Shown here: positions 17,512-25,407 of the stretch, one piece after another
How the letters are laid out: the number at the start of each line of letters is the position of its first letter
Position numbering within the stretch: the stretch's first letter is position 1
Assembly: GCA_016707445.1 (NCBI GenBank)
Contig: JADJHR010000019.1
Coordinates: 124,001-188,000 of the forward strand
Reading direction: 5' to 3'
From: Rubrivivax sp.
Lineage (GTDB): Bacteria; Pseudomonadota; Gammaproteobacteria; Burkholderiales; Burkholderiaceae_C
DNA length: 64,000 nt
The notes under the pieces: model-generated
Databases searched by the model: none
The model's input: only the letters and a program-made list of their open reading frames with translations
What the model was told of the DNA's origin: nothing
Translations under genes and position numbers: made by a program

Positions 17512-18258
17512 ATGACGACCAAGGTGCTGTTCGGCTTTCATGCCGTGACCGTGCGGCTGAAGACGGCGGCGCCGTCGATCACCGAGATCCACGTCGACAG
17601 CACGCGGCGCGACGCGCGCATGCGCCAGTTCGTCGACCGCGCGCGCGACGCTGGCGTGCGCCTGCTCGACAGCGACGACGAACGCCTGACCCGGCTGGCC
17701 GGCAGTCCGCGGCATCAGGGGGTGGTGGCGCGGGTCAGCGCGCTCAAGCTGCCGCATTCTGTCGATTCGGTGCTCGAGGCGGTGCAGGTCGAAGGCCGCG
17801 GCCCGGCGCTGTTGCTGGTGCTCGACGGGGTGACCGACCCGCACAACCTGGGTGCCTGCCTGCGCGTGGCCGACGGCGCCGGCGCGCACGCGGTGGTCGC
17901 CCCCAAGGACCATGCGGCGGGCCTGAACGCCACCGTGGCCAAGGTGGCCAGCGGTGCCGCTGAGACCATGCCTTATCTGATGGTGACCAACCTGGCGCGC
18001 TCGCTGGGCGACATGAAGGACCACGGGCTGCGCATCATCGGCACCAGCGATGACGCCGAGGCCACGCTGTACGAGGTTGACCTGAGCGGCCCGGTGGCGC
18101 TGGTGCTGGGTGCCGAAGGCGCCGGCCTGCGCCAGCTGACGCGCAAGACCTGTGACCAGCTGGTGCGCGTCCCGATGGCCGGTGCGGTGGAAAGCCTGAA
18201 CGTGTCGGTGGCCGCGGGCGTCTGCCTGTACGAAGCGCTGCGCCAGCGCAGCCGCTGA
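17512..18258 (+). CDS. rlmB: 23S rRNA (guanosine-2251-2'-O)-methyltransferase
   Basis: The 248-residue SPOUT enzyme methylates the ribose of G2251 in the 23S rRNA P-loop. An N-terminal substrate-binding domain (VLFGFHAVTVRLK) is followed by the trefoil-knot core: LDGVTDPHNLGACLRVADG, LVLGAEGAGLRQLTRKTCD and VPMAGAVESLNVSVAAGVCL. The ATG at 17512 begins the standard N-terminus; a start 39 bases upstream is less likely. The gene stands alone between a divergent symporter and a convergent hydrolase. Confidence 0.93.
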   Translation: MTTKVLFGFHAVTVRLKTAAPSITEIHVDSTRRDARMRQFVDRARDAGVRLLDSDDERLTRLAGSPRHQGVVARVSALKLPHSVDSVLEAVQVEGRGPALLLVLDGVTDPHNLGACLRVADGAGAHAVVAPKDHAAGLNATVAKVASGAAETMPYLMVTNLARSLGDMKDHGLRIIGTSDDAEATLYEVDLSGPVALVLGAEGAGLRQLTRKTCDQLVRVPMAGAVESLNVSVAAGVCLYEALRQRSR

Positions 18259-18330
18259 AGAAGCGATCCGCCATACGTTCGACCGGCAGGGCCGGGCTGC
18301 GCCGCTCCAGCGCCGTGGTCCTCTTGCGTC

Positions 18331-19134
18331 TTACAAGCCGTCCAGCGCCGCGCGCAGCCCGTCCAGGTAGAGTTTGAAGTCCTGCAGGTCGTTATGCCCA
18401 GCTTCGGGCACCAGCAGCAAGCGCGCCTGCGGCGACAAAGCCGCCAGGCGCTGGCTGTGCGACGGCGGGATCAGGGTGTCGCGGCCGCCGTGCACCAGCA
18501 GCACGGGTGAATTCACCCGGGGCAGCAGCTGGTCGGTGGCCAGCGGGTAGCGCAGCAGCGCGGCGGGCACCCAGCGGTAGTGCTCGCGGGCCAGGGCACC
18601 GAAGCTGGTGTAGGGCGAGACCAGTACGGTCAGGTCGGGTTGCAGTTCTACTGCCAGCCCCGCCGCCAGCCCGCTGCCCAGCGAGCGGCCGTAGATCACG
18701 ATGCGCCGGCCGGTGTATCTCGGCGCCACGGCGGCCCAGGCCGCGCGCACATCGGCTTCGAGCTGGGCCTGGCTCTCGACGCGGCCGCTGCTCTTGCCGT
18801 AGCCGCGGTAGTCGATCATGAAGAGGTCGAAGTTGGCGCGCCGGTAGTAGTCGGCGTTGACGAACCAGCTGGCCAGGTTGCCGGCGTTGCCGTGCAGGAA
18901 GAAGACCACGCCCTTGGGCGCGGGCAATTGCAGGTGCAGTGCCGACAGGCGGCCACCGGGCACGTCGATGAAGCGCTCGTGCACGTCGGGCCCGACGTCG
19001 AAGCGAAAATTCGGCGGCAGCGGCGTGCCCTGGAAGATCAGCCTTTCCTGGCCCCACCAGAGCAGCGCCAGCAGCGCCAGGTACAGCGCCAGCGGCAGCG
19101 CCAGCACAAGCAAGGCCAGCTTCATCGCACGCAT
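18331..19134 (-). CDS. Membrane-anchored alpha/beta hydrolase (BEM46/YhdP-like family)
   Basis: The 267-residue protein starts with one hydrophobic helix (residues about 5-26) that would anchor it in the inner membrane. The hydrolase core has the oxyanion loop FFLHGNAGNLASW, the nucleophile elbow YGRSLGSGLAAGL, the acid in VLLVHGGRDTLIP and the His in VPEAGHNDLQ. Relatives are often annotated as serine peptidases or esterases of unknown substrate. A second ATG nine bases downstream could be the true start. Confidence 0.86.
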   Translation of the reverse strand: MRAMKLALLVLALPLALYLALLALLWWGQERLIFQGTPLPPNFRFDVGPDVHERFIDVPGGRLSALHLQLPAPKGVVFFLHGNAGNLASWFVNADYYRRANFDLFMIDYRGYGKSSGRVESQAQLEADVRAAWAAVAPRYTGRRIVIYGRSLGSGLAAGLAVELQPDLTVLVSPYTSFGALAREHYRWVPAALLRYPLATDQLLPRVNSPVLLVHGGRDTLIPPSHSQRLAALSPQARLLLVPEAGHNDLQDFKLYLDGLRAALDGL

Positions 19135-19156
19135 GCGGCGCCGGGCATGGCGGTGG

Positions 19157-19729
19157 TCAATTCATCCAACCCAGCGCCCCCACCAAGGCGCCGACGGCCA
19201 TCGGCCACACGGGGCTGCGCTGGGTGTACAGCATCACGTAGACGGCCAATGCCATCAGCGCCGGTGTGCCCAGCTGATGGCGCAAAGGCTCGGCCAGCAC
19301 CCAGGCGGTGGCCAGCAGCAGCCCGATGGTCAGCGGCGCCATGCCGGCCCTGAAAGCGCGCACCACCAGCATGTGCTGGCGCCTCTCACCCCAGCGGCTG
19401 GCCAGCAGGGCCAGCGTGGTCGATGGCAGCAGGGTGCCGCTGAGCGTGGCGGCCACACCGGCCAGGCCGGCGACGTTCCAGCCGATCACGGCGACGAACA
19501 GCACGTTGGGCCCTGGCGCCGACTGCGCCAGCGCGACCGAGGTGGTGAACTGCCCGTCAGTGAGCCAGCCACGCTCGCCGACCACCCAGCGGTGCATCTC
19601 GGGCGCGGTGGTGATGGCGCCGCCGATGGCCAGCAGCGACAGCAGCATGAAGTGCAGCCACAGCGCCAGCAGGTCGGCCAGGCTCAGCAGATCAGGGCCC
19701 CACAGCAGGCCGTTCATCAGACTGTGCAT
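19157..19729 (-). CDS. Chromate transporter family protein, second half-size subunit
   Basis: This 190-residue membrane protein is one CHR domain. It shows the family pattern WVVGERGWLTDGQFTTSVAL and AQSAPGPNVLFVAVIGW, then several membrane helices. Long ChrA proteins carry two CHR domains; here the domains are on two adjacent genes, as in the short-chain ChrA pairs that act together. The start codon shares one base with the stop of the first-subunit gene. Chromate export is known for some members only; sulfate-like anions are possible substrates. Confidence 0.88.
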   Translation of the reverse strand: MHSLMNGLLWGPDLLSLADLLALWLHFMLLSLLAIGGAITTAPEMHRWVVGERGWLTDGQFTTSVALAQSAPGPNVLFVAVIGWNVAGLAGVAATLSGTLLPSTTLALLASRWGERRQHMLVVRAFRAGMAPLTIGLLLATAWVLAEPLRHQLGTPALMALAVYVMLYTQRSPVWPMAVGALVGALGWMN

Positions 19730-20361
19730 CAGGCTGCGCGCAGGGTCAGCTTCCAGGCTGCCACTGCCATCGCCAGGGCACCCAGCCCCAGCACGATCCA
19801 CACCAAGGGCAGGCGCCACCAGCCGATGGCCAAGGCCGTGGCGAGCATCAGCGCCACCGAGACCGGCCGCCCCATCGCGTTGGACCCGAGCGTGGGCAGC
19901 ATCTTGATCGCAGTCGACAGGATCAGCCCGGCCGCCACCGCACCCATGCCGCGCAGAGCCCCGGAAACGGCCGGATGTTGTGCATAACGACCATACAGGG
20001 CGGCAAATACCAGAACGATCAGCAAGGGCGCCGCCAGCAGCCCAGCCAGCGCCGCCAGCGCGCCGCGCAGGCCGAAGAAGCGGTCGCCGATCATCAGCGC
20101 CATGTTGACGATATTGGGCCCCGGCAGCACCTGACCCAGTGACAGGGTCTCGACGAACTGCGCCTGCGTCAGCCAGCGCCGGCGTTCCACCAGCTCACGC
20201 TGAGCGACCGGCAGCACGCCGCCGAACCCCTGCAGCGCCAGCGCATGGAAGGCGCGGAACAGCTCACCCGCAGAAGCGGGAACGCGCAGGTCGGCTCCGT
20301 CGAACGGTGGTGGCGCCGCGGCCGCGCCTGCCGCCGGCGCAGGCGCCTCGGGGGGGGTCAC
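19729..20361 (-). CDS. Chromate transporter family protein, first half-size subunit
   Basis: The 210-residue protein has a Pro/Ala-rich N-terminal tail of about 30 residues and then a CHR domain (LQGFGGVLPVAQRELVERRR, LSLGQVLPGPNIVNMALMIG) with about six membrane segments. A GTG at 20361 is chosen because it overlaps the upstream stop as GTGA; no closer ATG fits. The second subunit follows directly, giving a heteromeric transporter. Both lie downstream of a 2-hydroxyacid dehydrogenase gene and are probably cotranscribed with it. Confidence 0.85.
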   Translation of the reverse strand: MTPPEAPAPAAGAAAAPPPFDGADLRVPASAGELFRAFHALALQGFGGVLPVAQRELVERRRWLTQAQFVETLSLGQVLPGPNIVNMALMIGDRFFGLRGALAALAGLLAAPLLIVLVFAALYGRYAQHPAVSGALRGMGAVAAGLILSTAIKMLPTLGSNAMGRPVSVALMLATALAIGWWRLPLVWIVLGLGALAMAVAAWKLTLRAA

Positions 20362-21365
20362 CGCAGCACCCGCAAGGCGTCGGGATTCACGATGTGGGTG
20401 GGGTTCTGGTTGATGAAGTTGACGACGTTGTCGAACGCAGCGCCGAAGAAGCGCTCGTAGCTGTCCTGCTCGACATAGCCGATGTGCGGCGTGCACACCG
20501 CGTTCTCCAGTCGCAGCAGCGGGTGGCCTTGCAGAATGGGTTCGCTCTCGAAGACGTCGACCGCGGCCATGCCCGGGCGGCCGCGGTTGAGCGCCGACAC
20601 CAGCGCGTTCTCGGCCACCAGTTCGGCGCGCGAGGTGTTGACGAACAGCGCCTGCGGCTGCATCAGTGACAGCTCGTCGAGCGTGACGATGCCGCGTGTG
20701 CTGTCGTTCAGCCGCAGATGCAGGCTCAGCACGTCGCTGCTCTCGAAGAATTGCGCGCTGCTCGTGCTGACCTGGTAGCCGTCGGCGCTGGCGCGTGCAC
20801 GAGAAGCCTCGCTGCCCCACACCTGCACCTGCATGCCGAAGGCGCGGCCATAGCCGGCAACGATCTGGCCGATGCGGCCGTAGCCCCAGATGCCCAGTGT
20901 GCGTCCCTTGAGCACCACGCCGATGCCGAAGTTGGGGGGCATCGACGCCGACTTCAGACCCGACTGCTGCCACGCGCCATGTTTGAGCATGCCGATGTAC
21001 TGCGGCAGCCGCCGCATGGCCGCCATGATCAGCGCCCAGGTCAGCTCGGCGGGTGCGGTGGGCGACCCTACGCCCTCGGCCACGGCGATGCCCAGCCGGG
21101 TGCAGGCCTCGACGTCGACATGCGGGCCGATCTTGCCGGTCTGCGAGATCAGCTTCAGCTTGGGCAGCTTCTCCAGCAAGGCGCGCGGGAACTGTGTGCG
21201 CTCGCGCACCAGCACCAGCACGTCAGCGTCGCGCAGCCGCACCGACAACTGGCCGTTGCCCTTGACGGTGTTGGTGAAGACCTTGGCGTTGTAGGGTTCG
21301 AGGCGGGCGGCGCAGCGCAACTTGCGCACGGCGTCCTGATAGTCGTCGAGGATGATGATGTTCAT
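20358..21365 (-). CDS. D-2-hydroxyacid dehydrogenase family protein
   Basis: The 335-residue NAD-dependent enzyme has the nucleotide fingerprint LGIWGYGRIGQIVAGYGRAF, the catalytic Arg in LFVNTSRAELV, the Glu in VDVFESEPIL and the His in CTPHIGYVEQ. It differs from the serA product at 5.2-6.4 kb: there is no ACT domain, and the substrate-binding part (SQTGKIGPHVDVEACTRLG) belongs to another subgroup whose substrate is not established. The ATG at 21365 starts the MNIIILDDYQDAV strand. It overlaps the first chromate-transporter gene by four bases. Confidence 0.9.
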   Translation of the reverse strand: MNIIILDDYQDAVRKLRCAARLEPYNAKVFTNTVKGNGQLSVRLRDADVLVLVRERTQFPRALLEKLPKLKLISQTGKIGPHVDVEACTRLGIAVAEGVGSPTAPAELTWALIMAAMRRLPQYIGMLKHGAWQQSGLKSASMPPNFGIGVVLKGRTLGIWGYGRIGQIVAGYGRAFGMQVQVWGSEASRARASADGYQVSTSSAQFFESSDVLSLHLRLNDSTRGIVTLDELSLMQPQALFVNTSRAELVAENALVSALNRGRPGMAAVDVFESEPILQGHPLLRLENAVCTPHIGYVEQDSYERFFGAAFDNVVNFINQNPTHIVNPDALRVLR

Positions 21366-21454
21366 GGCAGCAGGCCCTGATTCTGCCGCGCTCAGCGCGC
21401 TTCGTGACTCGGCGCTAGCATTCGCGCCCAGTCGATTCACAGATGGAGACCTCC

Positions 21455-21958
21455 ATGAGCATTTCGATGCATTCGTCCAGCGTGCCTGTGCTGCTGCGCA
21501 ACCTGAACAACGTGCTGGCCTGGCTGGACAAGGCGCAGGCCCATGCCGAGGCGCGCAAGTTCGACCCCGTCAACTACCTGGGCTTGCGGCTGGCACCCGA
21601 CATGCTGCCTTTTGCCAAGCAGATCCAGATCCTCAGCGACACCGCCAAGGGCTGTGCGGCGCGGCTGGCCGGCGTGGACATCCCGAAGTGGGAAGACACC
21701 GAGGTCAACCTGGATGACCTGCGCACGCGCATCCGCAAGACCATCGACTACCTGCAATCGGTGCCGGCCGCCCAGATCGACGGCAGCGAAGGCCGCGAGA
21801 TCGTCATCACCTTGCGCAGCGGCGACGTGAAGTTCGATGGCCAGCGCTATCTGGAGCACTGGGCGCTGCCGAACTTCTATTTCCACCTGATGACGGCCTA
21901 CGCGCTGCTGCGCCAGGCCGGCGTGGACCTGGGCAAGCAGGACTATCTGAAGGGCTGA
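21455..21958 (+). CDS. DUF1993 family protein
   Basis: The 167-residue, mostly helical protein matches the DUF1993 family (SISMHSSSVPVLLRNLNNVL start, LAPDMLPFAKQIQILSDTAK, and the C-terminal LPNFYFHLMTAYALLRQAGV). The family resembles DinB-type four-helix bundles and its function is unknown. The ATG at 21455 is preferred over one 12 bases upstream because TGGAGA lies at ribosome-binding distance from it. The stop is directly adjacent to the stop of the convergent glycosyltransferase gene. Confidence 0.85.
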   Translation: MSISMHSSSVPVLLRNLNNVLAWLDKAQAHAEARKFDPVNYLGLRLAPDMLPFAKQIQILSDTAKGCAARLAGVDIPKWEDTEVNLDDLRTRIRKTIDYLQSVPAAQIDGSEGREIVITLRSGDVKFDGQRYLEHWALPNFYFHLMTAYALLRQAGVDLGKQDYLKG

Positions 21959-23935
21959 TCAGGCCACCGCCGCTGGCAAGGCGGCCGGCGTCTCCCCGTC
22001 GACATGGCGCTGCATCATGCGCAGCACCAGCGCCTCGAAGTCGCGCGTGAAGCGTCGGCTGTCGAACAGCGGCGAGTGATCGCGCGCCGCCACCAGCATG
22101 GCGCGCATGCGGGCCAGGCGATCGGGGTCGTGCGCCAGTTCGACCACGGTGCGCGCGTAGTGTTCGATGTCGCTGCAGGCCAGCTCGGGCAGCCCGACCG
22201 CATGTACCAGGCTCGACGCCACGCGTGACGCAAAGGTCTGGCCGGTGAAGGTGACCACCGGCACACCGGCCCACAGCGCGTCGCTGGCGGTGGTGTGCGC
22301 GTTGCAGGGCCAGGTGTCCAGGAACAGGTCGGCCAGCTGCATGCGCGCCATGTGGTCCGCCGGCATTTTGCGCGGTGCCCACACGATGCGGCCGGGCTCG
22401 ATGCCGCGCGCGGTGGCTTCACGCTCCAGGTTCGCGCGCGACTGCGCGTTCCATTCCAGCAGCCACAGCACCGCCTGCGGCAGCGCGTCGAGCAGCACGC
22501 ACCAGACGTCGAACACCTGGGCGGAGATCTTGTACGGCTGGTTGAAGCCGGCCAGCACCAGCCGGTTCTCGGGCAGGCCGGCCTCGGCCCGTGTCGGTGC
22601 GGGTGGCAGCGCCCGCTGTCGATCGTTGGGTTGGTAGCACACCGGCATCTGCGCCAGGTGTTCGCTGTAGTGGTGTGCGTGGTCGAGTGGCGTGACGACC
22701 GGATCGCCGATGAAGTAGTCGATGTAGTCGGCTCCGGTCGACCCCGGAAATCCGAGGAAGGTGGCCGTCACCGCTGCCGGGCGCCAGCCGAACACGCCGA
22801 TGCGGTGGCCCCGTGTGTAGCCCTTGAGGTCGACCAGCAGGTCGCAGGCATCGGCGTGGATGCGGGTGGCAATGTCGCCGTCGCTGGCGCCGCGCAGATC
22901 GACGAAGTGTTCGCAGGCCTTCTCGATGCGCTTGCGCATCGCGCTGCCGTCGGCCTTGCCGTGCGAGTACAGCGTGACCTCGAAGCGATCGCGATCGTGC
23001 TGCTCCAGCATTTCGGCCATCAGGATGCAGGTGGCATGCTGGTGGAAGTCGGCCGACAGGTAGCCCAGACGCAGCCGCCGTGCGCCGCCGGGCCGCCAGT
23101 CGCTGCGCCGCAGGGCGAACGGTCGGGCCTGTGCTTGGAGATGACGCGCCAGGCTGCGTGCCGCCTTCAGCTGGTCGGCCGGGTCTTCGAGCAAGGTGAC
23201 ATGCGCGAAAGGCGCGGTGGAGACCGTGGCGTCCTCAGGTAGGGCGTCCAATGCGACTTGCAGCTGACGCAGGCCTTCTTCGGCGCCGACCCAGTTGCAG
23301 GCCTCGCGTTCGAAGTACGAGAGCAGGGCACGCACCCCGAGTTCGTGCACGCCCACGCCCATTGACAGCGCGGTCTGGAAGCACTGCGCGGCCTCGGCCT
23401 TCATCGACAGCTCGTTCAGGCACAGACCCAGCTGATAGTGCGTGTTGGCATCGGTGATGCGCAGGGACAGCGCCTGCATGTACGCGTCGACCGCCTCGCG
23501 GGGCTGTCCACCGAGCTGCAGCGCGCGCGCCAGCGTGAAGTGATAGTCGTGGCCGCGTTCGGCATCGGCAGCCAGGCTCTGCAGGCAGCGCGCTGCGTCG
23601 CGAAAGCGTTTGGCTTCCATCAGGCAATGCGCTGTGAGTGCGCAGGCCACCGCATGGCTGCGATCAAGATTGAAAGCGCGTGCCGCTTCCTGCGCTGCCT
23701 CGTCATATCGGGCCTGGGCCATCAGCGCGCGGGCCAGGTTGAGCGCGTAGACCACGTCGGCGGGCGCCTGACGCGTCGCGCTCTCGAAGCAGCGCACCGC
23801 GTCGGCCCAGGCGGCGCGTTTGGCATGCGCCTGGCCGGCCTGCCAGGCGGCCCGTGCACGTGCGCTCACCACCTTGCTGGTGGCTGCGAATGTGCTGGAT
23901 TTGGCGTCCTGTCGAGCATGTTGCATGGCGGTCAT
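21959..23935 (-). CDS. SPINDLY-type O-linked N-acetylglucosaminyltransferase
   Basis: The 658-residue protein has an N-terminal TPR superhelix (about residues 30-240) and a C-terminal GT41 glycosyltransferase domain (about 270-640). GT41 features are seen: LGYLSADFHQHATCILMAEM with the active-site His, the UDP-contacting Lys in AGFNQPYKIS, and FLDTWPCNAHTTASDALWAG. These enzymes transfer GlcNAc or another sugar to Ser/Thr of proteins. The gene is divergent from flagellin, so flagellin is the likely acceptor; this is inference from position. The start codon lies 426 bases from the flagellin ATG. Confidence 0.92.
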   Translation of the reverse strand: MTAMQHARQDAKSSTFAATSKVVSARARAAWQAGQAHAKRAAWADAVRCFESATRQAPADVVYALNLARALMAQARYDEAAQEAARAFNLDRSHAVACALTAHCLMEAKRFRDAARCLQSLAADAERGHDYHFTLARALQLGGQPREAVDAYMQALSLRITDANTHYQLGLCLNELSMKAEAAQCFQTALSMGVGVHELGVRALLSYFEREACNWVGAEEGLRQLQVALDALPEDATVSTAPFAHVTLLEDPADQLKAARSLARHLQAQARPFALRRSDWRPGGARRLRLGYLSADFHQHATCILMAEMLEQHDRDRFEVTLYSHGKADGSAMRKRIEKACEHFVDLRGASDGDIATRIHADACDLLVDLKGYTRGHRIGVFGWRPAAVTATFLGFPGSTGADYIDYFIGDPVVTPLDHAHHYSEHLAQMPVCYQPNDRQRALPPAPTRAEAGLPENRLVLAGFNQPYKISAQVFDVWCVLLDALPQAVLWLLEWNAQSRANLEREATARGIEPGRIVWAPRKMPADHMARMQLADLFLDTWPCNAHTTASDALWAGVPVVTFTGQTFASRVASSLVHAVGLPELACSDIEHYARTVVELAHDPDRLARMRAMLVAARDHSPLFDSRRFTRDFEALVLRMMQRHVDGETPAALPAAVA

Positions 23936-24022
23936 GGCGATGGTTTGAGGAGAGCTGCCCCGGCGCCGTGCGCGGGATTTCGCACCTGGCCACGGCCTCG
24001 CACGAGTCTAGGCAGGTGGCGC

Positions 24023-24050
24023 TCAAGGCATGCCATGAACTGGCCGATAA
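24023..24050 (+). promoter_or_regulatory. Possible upstream sigma-28 promoter
   Basis: GCCGATAA at 24043-24050 is an exact match to the sigma-28 (FliA) -10 element. The -35 region (TCAAGGCA, 12 bases upstream) is only a half match. It reads toward flagellin and could add to the stronger site 90 bases downstream. Confidence 0.45.
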
Positions 24051-24111
24051 GAGCCAGCCTGTTCGTCGCGCACGTGCTTTCGAGCCGGACAAGCGGTGAA
24101 AAAGAGGGCCC

Positions 24112-24139
24112 TTAAGTTTGCATTTCGGCGCGTCGATAA
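24112..24139 (+). promoter_or_regulatory. Sigma-28 (FliA) promoter of flagellin
   Basis: TTAAGTTT (24112-24119) and GTCGATAA (24132-24139), separated by 12 bases, each match the sigma-28 elements TAAAGTTT and GCCGATAA at 7 of 8 positions. Flagellin is the classic class III sigma-28 target. Transcription would start near 24146, leaving about 215 bases of leader. Confidence 0.72.
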
Positions 24140-24361
24140 CGGTTTCAACGGGGCACGGAAACGGGTCTCGCGGTCCGGTTGGCAATCCGAAGGACGGCGC
24201 AGCGAAGCTGCACGGCACAAGGGGCGCTGAAGTCGGGCGCTGCATCCCGAGCGTGGCAACACGAGCGGGGGCAGACAAAGGTGCGGTGGGCCTCAAACCC
24301 GCCCACCGCATTGGAGTCACGCCGGCGTCTGGCCGGGATTGTTTGAACTTAGGAGTGCATC

Positions 24362-25207
24362 ATGCCTGCCACCATCAATACGAACATTGCATCGCTGAAT
24401 GCGCAGCGCAACGCCAGCGCTTCGCAACTGTCCCTCACCACGTCGATGCAGCGCCTGTCTTCAGGCCTGCGCATCAACTCTGCCAAGGACGACGCCGCCG
24501 GCCTGGCCATCGCCGAACGCATGACCGCTCAAGTGCGCGGCATGAACGTGGCGGTGCGCAATGCCAACGACGGCATCTCGATGGCTCAGACCGCAGAAGG
24601 CTCGCTGTCCAAGGTCAGCGACGCGCTGCAGCGCATGCGTGAGCTGGCCGTGCAGTCGCGCAACGGCACCAACAGCGACAACGACAAGAATTCGCTGAAC
24701 AAGGAGTTCGCCGAGCTGCAGAAGGAAATCAGCCGCGTGCTCGGCGGCACCGCCTTCAACGGCAAGAAGATCCTGGGGGCACAAGGTACGACCTTCAGCT
24801 TCCAGGTCGGTGCCAACACCGGAGCCGACGACACGATCAGTGTCAAGTTCGAGAACATGGTCAGCAACGTGCAAGTGTCGGCGGTGACGGTGAGCACGGC
24901 CTCCATTGCCTGCACCGCCGACGCCAGCGCCATCGCGTCGGTGATCGGCAACATCGACGCTGCCATCGACACCATCAACGACAAGCGCGCCACCTTCGGC
25001 GCCACGCAGTCTCGCTTCGAGGCGGTGATCGCCAACCTGCAGATCTCGGTCGAGAACCAGTCGGCAGCGCGAAGCCGCATCACCGACACCGACTTTGCGG
25101 TGGAAACGGCCAACCTGAGTCGAGCGCAGATCTTGCAGCAGGCGGGCAACGCGATGATCGCGCAGGCCAACCAGCTGCCACAGCAGGTGCTGCGATTGCT
25201 GCAGTAA
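24362..25207 (+). CDS. fliC: Flagellin
   Basis: The 281-residue filament subunit keeps the D0/D1 ends: INTNIASLNAQRNASASQ and RLSSGLRINSAKDDAAGLAI at the N-terminus, RSRITDTDFAVETANLSRAQ and QAGNAMIAQANQLPQQVLRL at the C-terminus. The variable D2/D3 domains are essentially missing, so this is a short flagellin. Cys184 (STASIACTADAS) is unusual, as flagellins generally avoid cysteine. Serine/threonine-rich residues 150-190 are plausible glycosylation sites. It is preceded by sigma-28-like promoters and followed by a strong terminator. The neighbouring SPINDLY-type transferase may modify it. Confidence 0.96.
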   Translation: MPATINTNIASLNAQRNASASQLSLTTSMQRLSSGLRINSAKDDAAGLAIAERMTAQVRGMNVAVRNANDGISMAQTAEGSLSKVSDALQRMRELAVQSRNGTNSDNDKNSLNKEFAELQKEISRVLGGTAFNGKKILGAQGTTFSFQVGANTGADDTISVKFENMVSNVQVSAVTVSTASIACTADASAIASVIGNIDAAIDTINDKRATFGATQSRFEAVIANLQISVENQSAARSRITDTDFAVETANLSRAQILQQAGNAMIAQANQLPQQVLRLLQ

Positions 25208-25241
25208 TCCCACAGCCGCCCGGGCTCGTCCCGGCGCAGCC

Positions 25242-25275
25242 AAAGCCGCCCTCGCTCGCGCCAGGGCGGCTTTTT
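25242..25275 (+). terminator. Rho-independent terminator of flagellin
   Basis: AAAGCCGCCCT and AGGGCGGCTTT form a perfect 11-bp stem around a 10-base loop, and the right arm runs into TTTTT. It lies 35 bases after the flagellin stop and separates it from htpG. Confidence 0.9.
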
Positions 25276-25311
25276 CATGGTGGCCCGGATCCTGCAGCGA
25301 CAATGCGACCC

Positions 25312-25337
25312 CTTGAATCACCGGGCACTGCCCCCAT
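25312..25337 (+). promoter_or_regulatory. Sigma-32 heat-shock promoter of htpG
   Basis: CTTGAA at 25312-25317 and CCCCAT at 25332-25337, 14 bases apart, match the sigma-32 (RpoH) -35 and -10 elements. The start site would lie about 65 bases before the htpG ATG. Chaperone HtpG is a standard heat-shock regulon member. Confidence 0.72.
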
Positions 25338-25407
25338 CCTGCCCTCGTTGGCGGCATGGCCGCCGAAGCCCATCCTCCCGTCTACAGCCCTTTCAAGAGT
25401 GTTTCGC

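Larger units (their letters stand above)
23936..24361. other. 426-base divergent intergenic region between the glycosyltransferase and flagellin genes
   Basis: No coding sequence is supported here. The region holds two sigma-28-like promoters reading toward flagellin (24024-24050 and 24112-24139), and a GGAG ribosome binding site 5-8 bases before the flagellin ATG. The second promoter would give a 5' leader of more than 200 bases. No clear promoter for the glycosyltransferase was recognised. Confidence 0.6.
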
